5,632 nt of DNA from Hyphomicrobiales bacterium (GTDB taxonomy: Bacteria > Pseudomonadota > Alphaproteobacteria > Rhizobiales > Aestuariivirgaceae): contig JANXRO010000098.1 in NCBI GenBank assembly GCA_025356765.1, positions 1-5,632 on the forward strand, given 5' to 3'. The notes beneath the pieces were generated by a model. The model was not told the DNA's origin, ran no database searches, and was given only the letters and a program-made list of their open reading frames with translations. A program made the translations under genes and the position numbers. Shown one piece after another: positions 1-5,575 of this stretch (the stretch's first letter is position 1; every line of letters starts with the position of its first letter).

Positions 1-615
1 AGAATGGTGCTGCCGCAGTGGTGAAAAATCTCGCACTTCCTCATTCGTCAATGCAATGAGAGATTTCAGGAAAGAATTTTGCAGTGGTTCAAGATCATAG
101 ACACCGCTCAACAGCAGTGCGGCACTGGGAATAACATCGTGTTGAGCAGAGAAGGTGAATGTTGCCAAATGTGCTCCTGCTGAATGGCCACTGATGGAAA
201 GCCGATGCGGATCACCGCCATAATGCTTGGCACTCTTATGAAGCCATGAAAATGCCTGCTGCACTTGCCCGACAATTTTTTCCATCCGCACAGCGGGCAT
301 CAGGTCATAGTCCATGATCGCGGCAATGGCACCACACGCCGTCACAGTGTCGGCAATGAATGAAAAATCATCTTTTGAAAACATCCGCCAATAGCCACCA
401 TGGATGAACAGGTGAACAGGACAACTTTGAACGGGTGTGGCCGGAAAAAAAAGATCAAGCGTTTCATTCGCGCCCGAGCCATAAGAAACGTTAGGCAACA
501 TTTTGAGCGTCTTGCGGCTTATATCACTGCGCGCCTGATACTCTGCGACATAGTCGTCAAAGTTGGAAACATGATCCCTGGTTTTGAAAGGATCCAAACC
601 CGTTGTCACGATCAT
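1..615 (-). CDS. Alpha/beta hydrolase, esterase or KynB-like (3' end missing)
   Basis: Cytoplasmic alpha/beta-hydrolase-fold enzyme, likely an esterase, lactonase or amidase on a small substrate. The visible 205 residues hold the family's first two landmarks: the oxyanion-hole motif HGGYW at residues 72-76 and the nucleophile elbow GHSAG at 143-147 with Ser145 as nucleophile. Further on, LSGVYDLEPL (169-178) is typical of the kynurenine-formamidase/BD-FAE-like branch. No signal peptide is seen. Such proteins are usually about 270-290 residues, so the catalytic Asp and His lie beyond the left edge of the window; the gene is cut by the edge, not broken. The ATG at 615 is chosen because GAGGG lies just upstream, formed by the aldehyde dehydrogenase stop codon and the bases after it (TGAGGGTGAATG), so translation is probably coupled. 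It is the third gene of the leftward operon. Its place beside an alcohol and an aldehyde dehydrogenase suggests it releases the alcohol or hydroxy acid they oxidise. The exact substrate is not visible; a formamidase is possible but no tryptophan-pathway neighbour supports it. Confidence 0.88.
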   Translation of the reverse strand, partial: MIVTTGLDPFKTRDHVSNFDDYVAEYQARSDISRKTLKMLPNVSYGSGANETLDLFFPATPVQSCPVHLFIHGGYWRMFSKDDFSFIADTVTACGAIAAIMDYDLMPAVRMEKIVGQVQQAFSWLHKSAKHYGGDPHRLSISGHSAGAHLATFTFSAQHDVIPSAALLLSGVYDLEPLQNSFLKSLIALTNEEVRDFSPLRQHHS

Positions 616-621
616 TCACCC

Positions 622-2106
622 TCAAATTGAAGTTGCAATATACTTTGCTTCAAGAAATTCATAAATACCATGAGTGCCCCCTTCGCGCCCTAGCCCGCTC
701 TGCTTCACGCCGCCAAAGGGTGCCGCTGGATCAGAAACCAAACCCCGGTTTAAACCCATCATGCCAAATTCCAGTTGGCGCGCCACTCTGAAGCCTCGCG
801 AAACATCACGCGTGAAGACATAAGCCGCAAGCCCATATTCGGTATCATTGGCGCGGGCTATAACTTCTTCCTCTGTATTGAATTTTGAAATGGCTGCAAC
901 AGGCCCGAAAATTTCTTCGTTGTTCAACTTTGCTTGCAAGGGAACATCAGCCAACACCGTGGGTGGATAGTAATAGCCCTTCATGTTGGGTGTGGCTCCG
1001 CCGCATTTCAATTGCGCGCCAAGTGAAACAGCATTTTCAACCAACGCCACCAGCTTTTCGCGAGCTTTGGCGTTGATCATTGGCCCGCACGCGGTGTGAG
1101 GAGATGTTCCCGGCCCCACAATCATATTTTCCATTCGGTTTTGAAGCTTTTCGACAAATTGATCATAGATATTTGATTGGACAAAAATGCGATTGGCGGC
1201 GGTGCAGGCTTGACCGGCGTTGCGCATTTTGGCAATCATCGTGCCATCCAGCGCCGTGTCGATGTCAGCGTCATCAAACACAATGAGCGGGGCATTCCCA
1301 CCCAATTCCATTGAACAGCTGATCACATGTTTGGCGGCTTCCGCCAAAAGCGTGCGGCCAACGGGCGTTGAACCCGTAAAGGACAACTTCCGCACACGCG
1401 GGTCTGCCAACATCTTTGCAATAACGGTTGAAGGACTTGTCGTTGTCACAACATTGACCACACCCGGCGGCACCCCGGCTTCTGCATAAAGGGCGGCAAG
1501 TGCATAGGCTGTCAGCGGAGTCTCACTGGCGGGTTTGAGCACGACTGTGCAACCAGCAGCAAGGGCCGGGCCAATCTTTCGCGTGGCCATGGCGGCGGGG
1601 AAATTCCACGGTGTTATAAGTACGCAGATGCCGATAGGTTGATAGTCAACAATAATCCGGTTGGTGCCTGCAGGTGCCGTGAGAAGTTGACCTTGGATGC
1701 GCACCGCCTCTTCGGCATTCCAGCGGAAAAATTCCGCTGCATAAGCAACCTCACCACGGGCATCGCTGAGAGCTTTACCATTCTCTAGCGAAATCAGCCA
1801 TGCCAAATCATCGGCGCGTTCTGTCATCAACTCAAAACAGCGGCGCAAAATTTCCCCGCGCTTTCTGGGGGCAGTGTTGGCCCATCCCGTTGCTGCAGCA
1901 GCGGCAGCTTCAATTGCTGCCATTGCATCAACTTCACTTGCATCGGCAACGCGGGCGACTAGGCTTTCACTTGATGGGTCTATCACATCCAGCGTTTTGC
2001 CCGAAGACGCGACCTGCCAAAGCCCATTGATATAGAGACCCTTTGCCACCTGATCTGGCAAATAAAACCGACCGTTCGAAGATGCAATTGTACTGTTGTT
2101 TATCAT
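622..2106 (-). CDS. GabD-like succinate-semialdehyde dehydrogenase family protein
   Basis: A complete 494-residue aldehyde dehydrogenase, the usual family length, oxidising an aldehyde to a carboxylate in the cytoplasm. All key parts are present: TPWNFP with Asn168, the cofactor lysine Lys191 in KPASETP, the glycine motif FTGSTPVG (243-250), general base Glu267 in ELGGNAP, catalytic Cys301 in GQACT, and Glu398 in EEIFGP. The C-terminus APFGGVKQSGLGREG (462-476) closely matches E. coli GabD, and together with the ELGGNAP and NRG motifs it favours succinate semialdehyde or a similar omega-semialdehyde acid as substrate. At the position where NAD-specific enzymes carry a Glu (KxxE), this protein has Ser194, as in NADP-using GabD, so NADP is the likelier cofactor (inference). 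The ATG at 2106 has only a weak GGA upstream, but the N-terminus aligns well with the family. It is the second gene of the leftward operon, 29 bases after the iron-type dehydrogenase and 6 bases before the hydrolase. A related substrate such as glutarate semialdehyde cannot be excluded. Confidence 0.9.
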   Translation of the reverse strand: MINNSTIASSNGRFYLPDQVAKGLYINGLWQVASSGKTLDVIDPSSESLVARVADASEVDAMAAIEAAAAAATGWANTAPRKRGEILRRCFELMTERADDLAWLISLENGKALSDARGEVAYAAEFFRWNAEEAVRIQGQLLTAPAGTNRIIVDYQPIGICVLITPWNFPAAMATRKIGPALAAGCTVVLKPASETPLTAYALAALYAEAGVPPGVVNVVTTTSPSTVIAKMLADPRVRKLSFTGSTPVGRTLLAEAAKHVISCSMELGGNAPLIVFDDADIDTALDGTMIAKMRNAGQACTAANRIFVQSNIYDQFVEKLQNRMENMIVGPGTSPHTACGPMINAKAREKLVALVENAVSLGAQLKCGGATPNMKGYYYPPTVLADVPLQAKLNNEEIFGPVAAISKFNTEEEVIARANDTEYGLAAYVFTRDVSRGFRVARQLEFGMMGLNRGLVSDPAAPFGGVKQSGLGREGGTHGIYEFLEAKYIATSI

Positions 2107-2135
2107 GTGAGTTTGGTTTCCAGAGGGTTTTGGCG

Positions 2136-3368
2136 TTATTGAGCCGCAGCAACGAAATCGCCGTTATAGGCGGCCCGCAGAAGCGTCTTCATGCTGTCGA
2201 GATCAACGGGGCGCGGGTTGTTTTTGATCAAGCGCCCTATGCCGATGGCTTGTTCAGCGGTCCAGTCAATCTTATCTTGTGCAAGGCCAAGTTCTTTCAG
2301 CGTGCTTGGGATCTTCACTTCTTTGCAGAGATATTTAACCCGCGTGATTGCCTCAGATGAAAGGGCAGCGGCAGAGCGACCTTCCGCCTTGACGCCAAGA
2401 GCCAGCGCAATTTCTGCCATTTCTGCTACCGAAGACCAGCGATTGAACGTCATGGCATAGGGCAGCATGGCAGCAACGCCCAGCCCATGGGCGGTGTGGG
2501 TCAACGCGCCAATCGGGTATTGAACCGCATGTGCCAGTGAAGTTCCAGCGGTGGCAAATGCGCAGCCAGCACAAAGCGCCCCAAGCATTAAATCGGAACG
2601 GGCCTGTTTATGTGTGCAGTCATTAAAGGCCAACACTAGGCTTTGCCCGATCAAGCTGATTGCTTTTAAAGCAAATATGTCACTGAACGCATTCTTGCCT
2701 ACAAACACGTGGTGTTGTGGCAACGATGCATCTGGTGCTCGGCGCAACGCGGTGAAGGCTTCGATGGCATGGGTTAAGGCATCTGCTCCTGCAATTGCTG
2801 TCAGTCCGGCTGGGCAACTCCACGTCAGCGATGGATCACAAATGGCGGCAGCGGGCACAAGATGAGGACTTGATATGCCAACCTTGAGAGCACGATTTGA
2901 ATCTGAAACCACGGCCACAGGTGTTACTTCCGAACCGGTTCCTGCTGTTGTTGGCACCGCAATGATGGGAAGCACACGTGACGGTATTTTGAATTCTCCA
3001 TAATAGTTCTCAAGCAAGCCGCCGTGAGAGAGAATAAGTGACGCGCATTTTGCCATGTCGATGCAGCTGCCGCCGCCCAGCCCGATCACAAGATCAGGCG
3101 AAAATGGGCGAGCCGCTTCCACGCAGGCATAGACGTTTTCACAGGGCACATTAGGTTCCACGTGATCAAAAACCTGAAATGAAACCCCACTTGCTCGCAG
3201 GTGATTTATAATCTCGGAAAATGCAGCCGTGGTTGCAAAGCGCGCATCAGTACAAATAAGAGCCCGGGTACCAAATTTTGCAGAAACTTGCCCGATCGCA
3301 GCCAATTGGCCTTCACCGAACAAAACTTCCCTCGGCAGTCTTAAGGCTGAAAACAGATCATACGTCAT
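2136..3368 (-). CDS. Iron-containing alcohol dehydrogenase (4-hydroxybutyrate dehydrogenase-like)
   Basis: A type III (iron-dependent) alcohol dehydrogenase of 410 residues that would interconvert a primary alcohol or hydroxy acid and its aldehyde with NAD(P). In order: a Rossmann-type N-terminal domain beginning LPREVLFGEG, the dinucleotide motif GGGSCID (98-104), PTTAGTGSEVTP (139-150), then the metal ligands Asp196 and His200 in GADALTHAIEAF, His280 in SLAHAVQYPIGA and His294 in THTAHGLG. All four ligands are present, so it should be active. The ATG at 3368 is preferred because it gives the normal short lead into LFGEG; a TTG at 3440 would add 24 proline-rich residues unlike the family, and neither has a strong ribosome site. 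Between EAFTA and SDIFALKA there is a loop about a dozen residues longer than I recall for typical members. It heads the leftward operon and its neighbour is a GabD-like dehydrogenase, which suggests the pair converts 4-hydroxybutyrate through succinate semialdehyde to succinate. The family also includes maleylacetate reductases, lactaldehyde and propanediol dehydrogenases, so the substrate is inferred from context. Confidence 0.88.
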   Translation of the reverse strand: MTYDLFSALRLPREVLFGEGQLAAIGQVSAKFGTRALICTDARFATTAAFSEIINHLRASGVSFQVFDHVEPNVPCENVYACVEAARPFSPDLVIGLGGGSCIDMAKCASLILSHGGLLENYYGEFKIPSRVLPIIAVPTTAGTGSEVTPVAVVSDSNRALKVGISSPHLVPAAAICDPSLTWSCPAGLTAIAGADALTHAIEAFTALRRAPDASLPQHHVFVGKNAFSDIFALKAISLIGQSLVLAFNDCTHKQARSDLMLGALCAGCAFATAGTSLAHAVQYPIGALTHTAHGLGVAAMLPYAMTFNRWSSVAEMAEIALALGVKAEGRSAAALSSEAITRVKYLCKEVKIPSTLKELGLAQDKIDWTAEQAIGIGRLIKNNPRPVDLDSMKTLLRAAYNGDFVAAAQ

Positions 3369-3504
3369 GCGGAAATCCAAGGCACCGTTCGGTGGAAGTT
3401 GAGGCAATATGCCGAGTGGGGCTGAAGGTGAGGGCACCAAGTTTTGACTCGCCCAAGCGACCGAGACCTAACTTGGTTGGATGCGCGGATCTGGCTATCA
3501 CCAT
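3358..3504 (-). CDS. Possible 48-residue leader ORF ahead of the alcohol dehydrogenase
   Basis: A minus-strand open frame starts with ATG at 3504, preceded at normal distance by AAGGGA (a stronger ribosome site than that of the dehydrogenase itself), and ends with TGA at 3358-3360, overlapping the dehydrogenase ATG by 11 bases in another frame. The product would start MVIARSAHPTKLG and is basic, with no recognisable domain, signal peptide or membrane segment. If translated, the overlap could couple it to the dehydrogenase. It may equally be a chance frame in a 5' leader. No family is recognised. Confidence 0.25.
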   Translation of the reverse strand: MVIARSAHPTKLGLGRLGESKLGALTFSPTRHIASTSTERCLGFPHDV

Positions 3505-3528
3505 GTTTTCCCTTCGGAATCTTATTTC

Positions 3529-3557
3529 TTGATAAATTATTAAGTTTATCGTATAGG
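3529..3557 (+). promoter_or_regulatory. Predicted sigma-70 promoter of the GntR regulator gene
   Basis: TTGATA at 3529-3534 matches the -35 consensus at five of six bases. TATAGG at 3552-3557 matches the -10 at four of six, with an ideal 17-base spacer. Transcription would start near 3564, leaving a leader of about 20 bases to the GTG at 3584 or about 105 bases to the ATG at 3671. It is the best promoter-like pair seen in this intergenic region. Confidence 0.5.
3531..3550. repeat. Inverted repeat GATAAA-N8-TTTATC
   Basis: Perfect 6-base arms GATAAA (3531-3536) and TTTATC (3545-3550) flank an AT-rich 8-base spacer. The pair lies between the -35 and -10 boxes and its right arm is shared with the adjacent GTATA palindrome. 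It may be a second regulator site, but in AT-rich sequence short arms also arise by chance. Confidence 0.35.
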
Positions 3558-3560
3558 ATA
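3547..3560. promoter_or_regulatory. Candidate GntR/FCD operator over the -10 box
   Basis: TATCGTATAGGATA is a 14-base palindrome with a single mismatched pair, centred on TATA. Its core ATCGTATAGGAT differs at one base from the ATnGTATACnAT-type sites bound by many FCD-class GntR regulators. It covers the predicted -10 of the regulator gene, so binding there would block that promoter (autoregulation). It could also act on the divergent operon. Confidence 0.5.
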
Positions 3561-3566
3561 TAGGAT
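3553..3566. repeat. Tandem ATAGGAT repeat
   Basis: The 7-mer ATAGGAT occurs twice head to tail (3553-3559, 3560-3566), followed by a partial third ATGG. The first copy contributes the right half of the candidate operator and the end of the -10 box, so the second copy could be an extra half-site or an alternative -10 (TATAGG at 3559-3564). Confidence 0.45.
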
Positions 3567-3661
3567 ATGGAGAAGTTATCGCAGTGTCATTGTTGAGTGT
3601 CAATCTAAAAGACTCCCATGATCCAATCTCGCTGCCGAATAGCGAACACCTAGTATTGGGC

Positions 3662-3665
3662 GGAG
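3662..3665 (+). promoter_or_regulatory. Ribosome binding site deciding the regulator start
   Basis: GGAG lies five bases before the ATG at 3671. The competing GTG at 3584 has GGAG at 3569-3572, eleven bases away, which is long. The site favours the 225-residue product. Confidence 0.5.
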
Positions 3666-3670
3666 ATGCA

Positions 3671-4348
3671 ATGGCAATTGATCGAGCCAAAGGCGTGGCA
3701 CTGCGGGCTAAGGGTCTGGCAGACGAAGTTTATGACGTGCTGTTCAAGAAGCTTTTGCTGCTCGAGATTCCCGCTGGTTCGCGCATTACAGTTGATAATT
3801 TGGTAAGAGAATTGGGCGTTTCGCAAACACCAATCCGGGAAGCTCTTGGTCGCCTTGAAGGCGAAGGTCTTGTCGTCAAAGCTCACTTTGTTGGTTATAG
3901 CGCGGCACCGCAGATATCTCGTCAGAAGTTTGGTGAGCTGTATGAATTGCGCTTGCTGCTGGAGCCATTTTCCGCAAGGCAGGCAGCTCTGAATATGACG
4001 AGTGAAACTTTGAGTTCACTGAGGCGAATTGAGCTGGAGATGTCTGAGCTTGGCAACAATAAACGGCAGGCTCGTTATTCTTCTTTTGCGCGATTGGATG
4101 CGGCATTTCACGATGAAATGCTGGCGGTCGCTGGTAACGAGCTCATTCGCGAAACCTTAGCTCATCTCCACACACATTTCCATATATTCCGGTTGATCTT
4201 CCGTTCCAATGTAACAGAAGATGCGATCAACGAACACGCGGCCATCCTCTCCGCTTTTGATAACAAAGATGGCGATGCCGCAGAAATTGCAATGCAAGTT
4301 CACATCGCGCGTTCGCGTGAAAGACTGTTGCAGGCCTTCCAAGAATGA
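3671..4348 (+). CDS. GntR-family transcriptional regulator, FCD (FadR) subfamily
   Basis: A DNA-binding repressor or activator of 225 residues, the usual FCD-class length. The N-terminal winged helix-turn-helix spans about residues 14-79, with GSRITVDNLVRELGVSQTPIREALGRLEGEGLV showing the hallmark recognition region (SQTPIREAL at 51-59). The C-terminal all-helical FCD ligand domain runs from about 85 to 222. Its likely metal-binding residues are Asp143 and His147 (LDAAFHDEM), His189 (NEHAAIL) and His211 (QVHIARSR), suggesting a metal-assisted carboxylate effector, as is known for this class. The ATG at 3671 is chosen for its well-placed GGAG; an upstream GTG at 3584 in the same frame would add 29 residues (SLLSVNLKD...) that look unlike the family. 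It is divergent from the dehydrogenase operon and directly upstream of the ABC genes, so it probably controls both arms and itself through the GTATA palindrome at 3547-3560. The effector is likely a substrate or intermediate of the pathway, which is inference. Confidence 0.88.
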   Translation: MAIDRAKGVALRAKGLADEVYDVLFKKLLLLEIPAGSRITVDNLVRELGVSQTPIREALGRLEGEGLVVKAHFVGYSAAPQISRQKFGELYELRLLLEPFSARQAALNMTSETLSSLRRIELEMSELGNNKRQARYSSFARLDAAFHDEMLAVAGNELIRETLAHLHTHFHIFRLIFRSNVTEDAINEHAAILSAFDNKDGDAAEIAMQVHIARSRERLLQAFQE

Positions 4349-4361
4349 GTCACACTCATTC
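4343..4361. repeat. Perfect 8-bp inverted repeat on the regulator stop codon
   Basis: GAATGAGT (4343-4350), loop CAC, ACTCATTC (4354-4361). The stop codon TGA (4346-4348) lies inside the left arm. A TGAGT at 4367-4371 could pair instead with the ACTCA at 4354-4358, giving a mutually exclusive second hairpin. No T-run follows directly (the nearest is 4379-4384), so it is not a standard intrinsic terminator. It may be an mRNA stabiliser or processing site, or a protein-binding palindrome for the ABC operon. Confidence 0.55.
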
Positions 4362-4436
4362 ATATTTGAGTTCGCAGGTTTTTTGCAATCTGCAATTTCT
4401 TGATATAACGTCATGCATGCAGGGACGGATTGAAAA
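4349..4436 (+). promoter_or_regulatory. Spacer with possible promoter upstream of the ABC operon
   Basis: The 88 bases between regulator and ATPase gene contain a weak promoter-like pair, TTGCAA (4383-4388) and TATAAC (4404-4409), with a short 15-base spacer. There is also a tandem TGCAATC/TGCAATT (4384-4397) and the self-complementary CATGCATG (4412-4419). GGGA and GGA (4422-4429) precede the GTG start by a normal distance. The transporter could have its own promoter here or be read through from the regulator gene. Confidence 0.35.
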
Positions 4437-5528
4437 GTGACAAAGCAAAATAATTTGGCATTGTCTATTGCAGGTGTTTCAAAGACCTATGGACGAGTGC
4501 GCGCACTCGACAATCTTTCCTTTGATGTTGCGGCAGGTCGTTTTTTTGTTCTTTTCGGACCCAGCGCCGTAGGCAAGACCACGACATTGCGTATGATCGC
4601 CGGACTTGTAAAACCTGACTCCGGTCGGATAGAAATTGCGGGCCGTGATTTCACACATGAGCCGATCCTAGGTCGCGGCGTCTCGATGGTGTTTCAATCT
4701 TTTGCGCTCTATCCGCATCTCACTGTTTTCGAAAATTTGGCCTATCCCTTGCGGGAAGAAAAATTATCTGCAGGCGAAATTAGCATTCGGGTGCAAGAGA
4801 CAGCCGCCATGTTGAAGCTTTCGCATCGGCTGGAACGCAAGCCAAACACGCTATCTGGCGGCGAACAACAACGCGTTGCTCTTGGCCGCTCACTCATCCG
4901 TCACCCCAAAATTTTGTTGCTTGACGAACCACTGACAAATCTCGATGCAAAACTTCGCCACGATATGCGCGCAGAATTGAAACGCTTGCACCGCCAGTTT
5001 GGCATGACGATTGTTTATGCAACGCCTGACGAGCTTGAAGCCTTGTCTATGGGTGAAGAAATTGCGGTGATGCGTGATGGTGCTGTGGTTCAGCGCGGCA
5101 CGCCCGATGAGCTTTACGGCCAACCCATGAACACTTATGTGGCAGGCAAGATTGGCTCGCCGCATATGAACATGGTGCAAGCCGTGGTCACCCCCGATAC
5201 CAAATCTTTCGACACATCGTTGGGTAAAATTTCTCCCAAGGCAAAACGCAAGACAGCGGTGGCAGGCGAAGCCGCAATCATCGGCATAAGACCAAATGAC
5301 ATTCGGCTTGCAGCCAAAGGGGAGAAATCTATTTCCTCGAAAGTCCATTTGCTGGAACCGCTGGGCGACATAACCATTGTTTCTGTTGCCGCCGGCAAGG
5401 AAATTCTGCGCATGGTGCTGCCCGAGTCCAAGGCTACACACATCAAAGTTGGCGATCCTGCCGCCATTGTTATCAATCCAGACGATATTCACACCTTCCG
5501 CGCTGCCAGTGGACAGGCCATGGCCTGA
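4437..5528 (+). CDS. ABC importer ATP-binding protein, UgpC/MalK family, altered H-loop
   Basis: The 363-residue ATPase of an ABC uptake system acts on the inner face of the cytoplasmic membrane, driving import of a small solute. In order: Walker A GPSAVGKTT (41-49), Q-loop Gln87 in VFQSFALYPHLTV, signature LSGGEQQRVALGR (139-151), Walker B ILLLDEP (159-165) with Asp163 and catalytic Glu164, D-loop LTNLD (166-170), and a C-terminal TOBE-type regulatory domain (about 240-355) with GIRPNDIRL. The switch loop, normally VTHDxxEA, reads ATPDELEA (195-202), so the conserved histidine is Pro197. This suggests it works with a second, complete ATPase in an asymmetric pair, as in importers with two different ATPase genes, or hydrolyses ATP slowly alone. 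The start is a GTG with GGA seven bases upstream. It is the first transporter gene, followed after 47 bases by a secreted protein. The family mostly imports sugars, glycerol, glycerol phosphate and similar polyols. The substrate here is unknown, though the divergent enzymes point to an alcohol, ester or hydroxy acid. Confidence 0.9.
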   Translation: MTKQNNLALSIAGVSKTYGRVRALDNLSFDVAAGRFFVLFGPSAVGKTTTLRMIAGLVKPDSGRIEIAGRDFTHEPILGRGVSMVFQSFALYPHLTVFENLAYPLREEKLSAGEISIRVQETAAMLKLSHRLERKPNTLSGGEQQRVALGRSLIRHPKILLLDEPLTNLDAKLRHDMRAELKRLHRQFGMTIVYATPDELEALSMGEEIAVMRDGAVVQRGTPDELYGQPMNTYVAGKIGSPHMNMVQAVVTPDTKSFDTSLGKISPKAKRKTAVAGEAAIIGIRPNDIRLAAKGEKSISSKVHLLEPLGDITIVSVAAGKEILRMVLPESKATHIKVGDPAAIVINPDDIHTFRAASGQAMA

Positions 5529-5560
5529 CACCGACAACGAGAAGCAAGCCGTTAATCAAT

Positions 5561-5565
5561 GGGAG
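5561..5565 (+). promoter_or_regulatory. Ribosome binding site of the downstream secreted protein
   Basis: GGGAG stands ten bases before the ATG at 5576, an acceptable spacing. No terminator is seen in the 47 bases after the ATPase gene, so both are probably on one transcript. Confidence 0.55.
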
Positions 5566-5575
5566 AAAACAAGAA

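Larger units (their letters stand above)
3369..3670. other. Divergent intergenic control region
   Basis: About 300 bases separate the start of the leftward dehydrogenase operon from the preferred start of the rightward regulator. The part from about 3515 to 3570 is AT-rich and holds a rightward promoter, overlapping palindromes and a tandem 7-mer. The part from 3369 to 3504 is covered by a small leftward open frame with a good ribosome site, and from 3584 the regulator's frame is already open. A convincing leftward -35/-10 pair could not be found; TAATAAT-like sequence around 3537-3544 on the minus strand could serve as a -10, without a matching -35. Confidence 0.6.

Noticed and set aside
3369..3440. 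N-terminal extension of the iron dehydrogenase from TTG at 3440
   Set aside because: It would add 24 proline-rich residues absent from the family, from a rare start codon without a good ribosome site. ATG at 3368 gives the normal N-terminus.
3567..3596. Nine-codon leader peptide MEKLSQCHC on the plus strand
   Set aside because: It opens almost at the predicted transcription start, leaving no room for a ribosome site, and shows no run of regulatory codons or attenuator.
3584..3670. Regulator start at GTG 3584
   Set aside because: The extra 29 residues look non-family and the GGAG is 11 bases away. The ATG at 3671 has GGAG at 5 bases. Not fully excluded, because the predicted transcription start precedes both.
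3358..3690. Full 110-codon minus-strand frame reaching into the regulator
   Set aside because: Its upstream part runs antisense through the promoter and regulator start region with no ribosome site. Only the internal ATG at 3504 has one, and that is listed at low confidence.
4354..4384. Intrinsic terminator after the regulator using the T-run at 4379-4384
   Set aside because: The only stem close to the T-run (ACTCA/TGAGT) is 5 bp, AT-rich, with an 8-base loop, and ends eight bases before the Ts. The stronger stem is 17 bases away.
4890..5537. A 215-codon minus-strand open frame opposite the ABC ATPase
   Set aside because: The plus strand encodes an ATPase with all motifs in order, while this frame has an odd His/Cys/Asn-rich composition and no recognisable domain. 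It is an antisense shadow.
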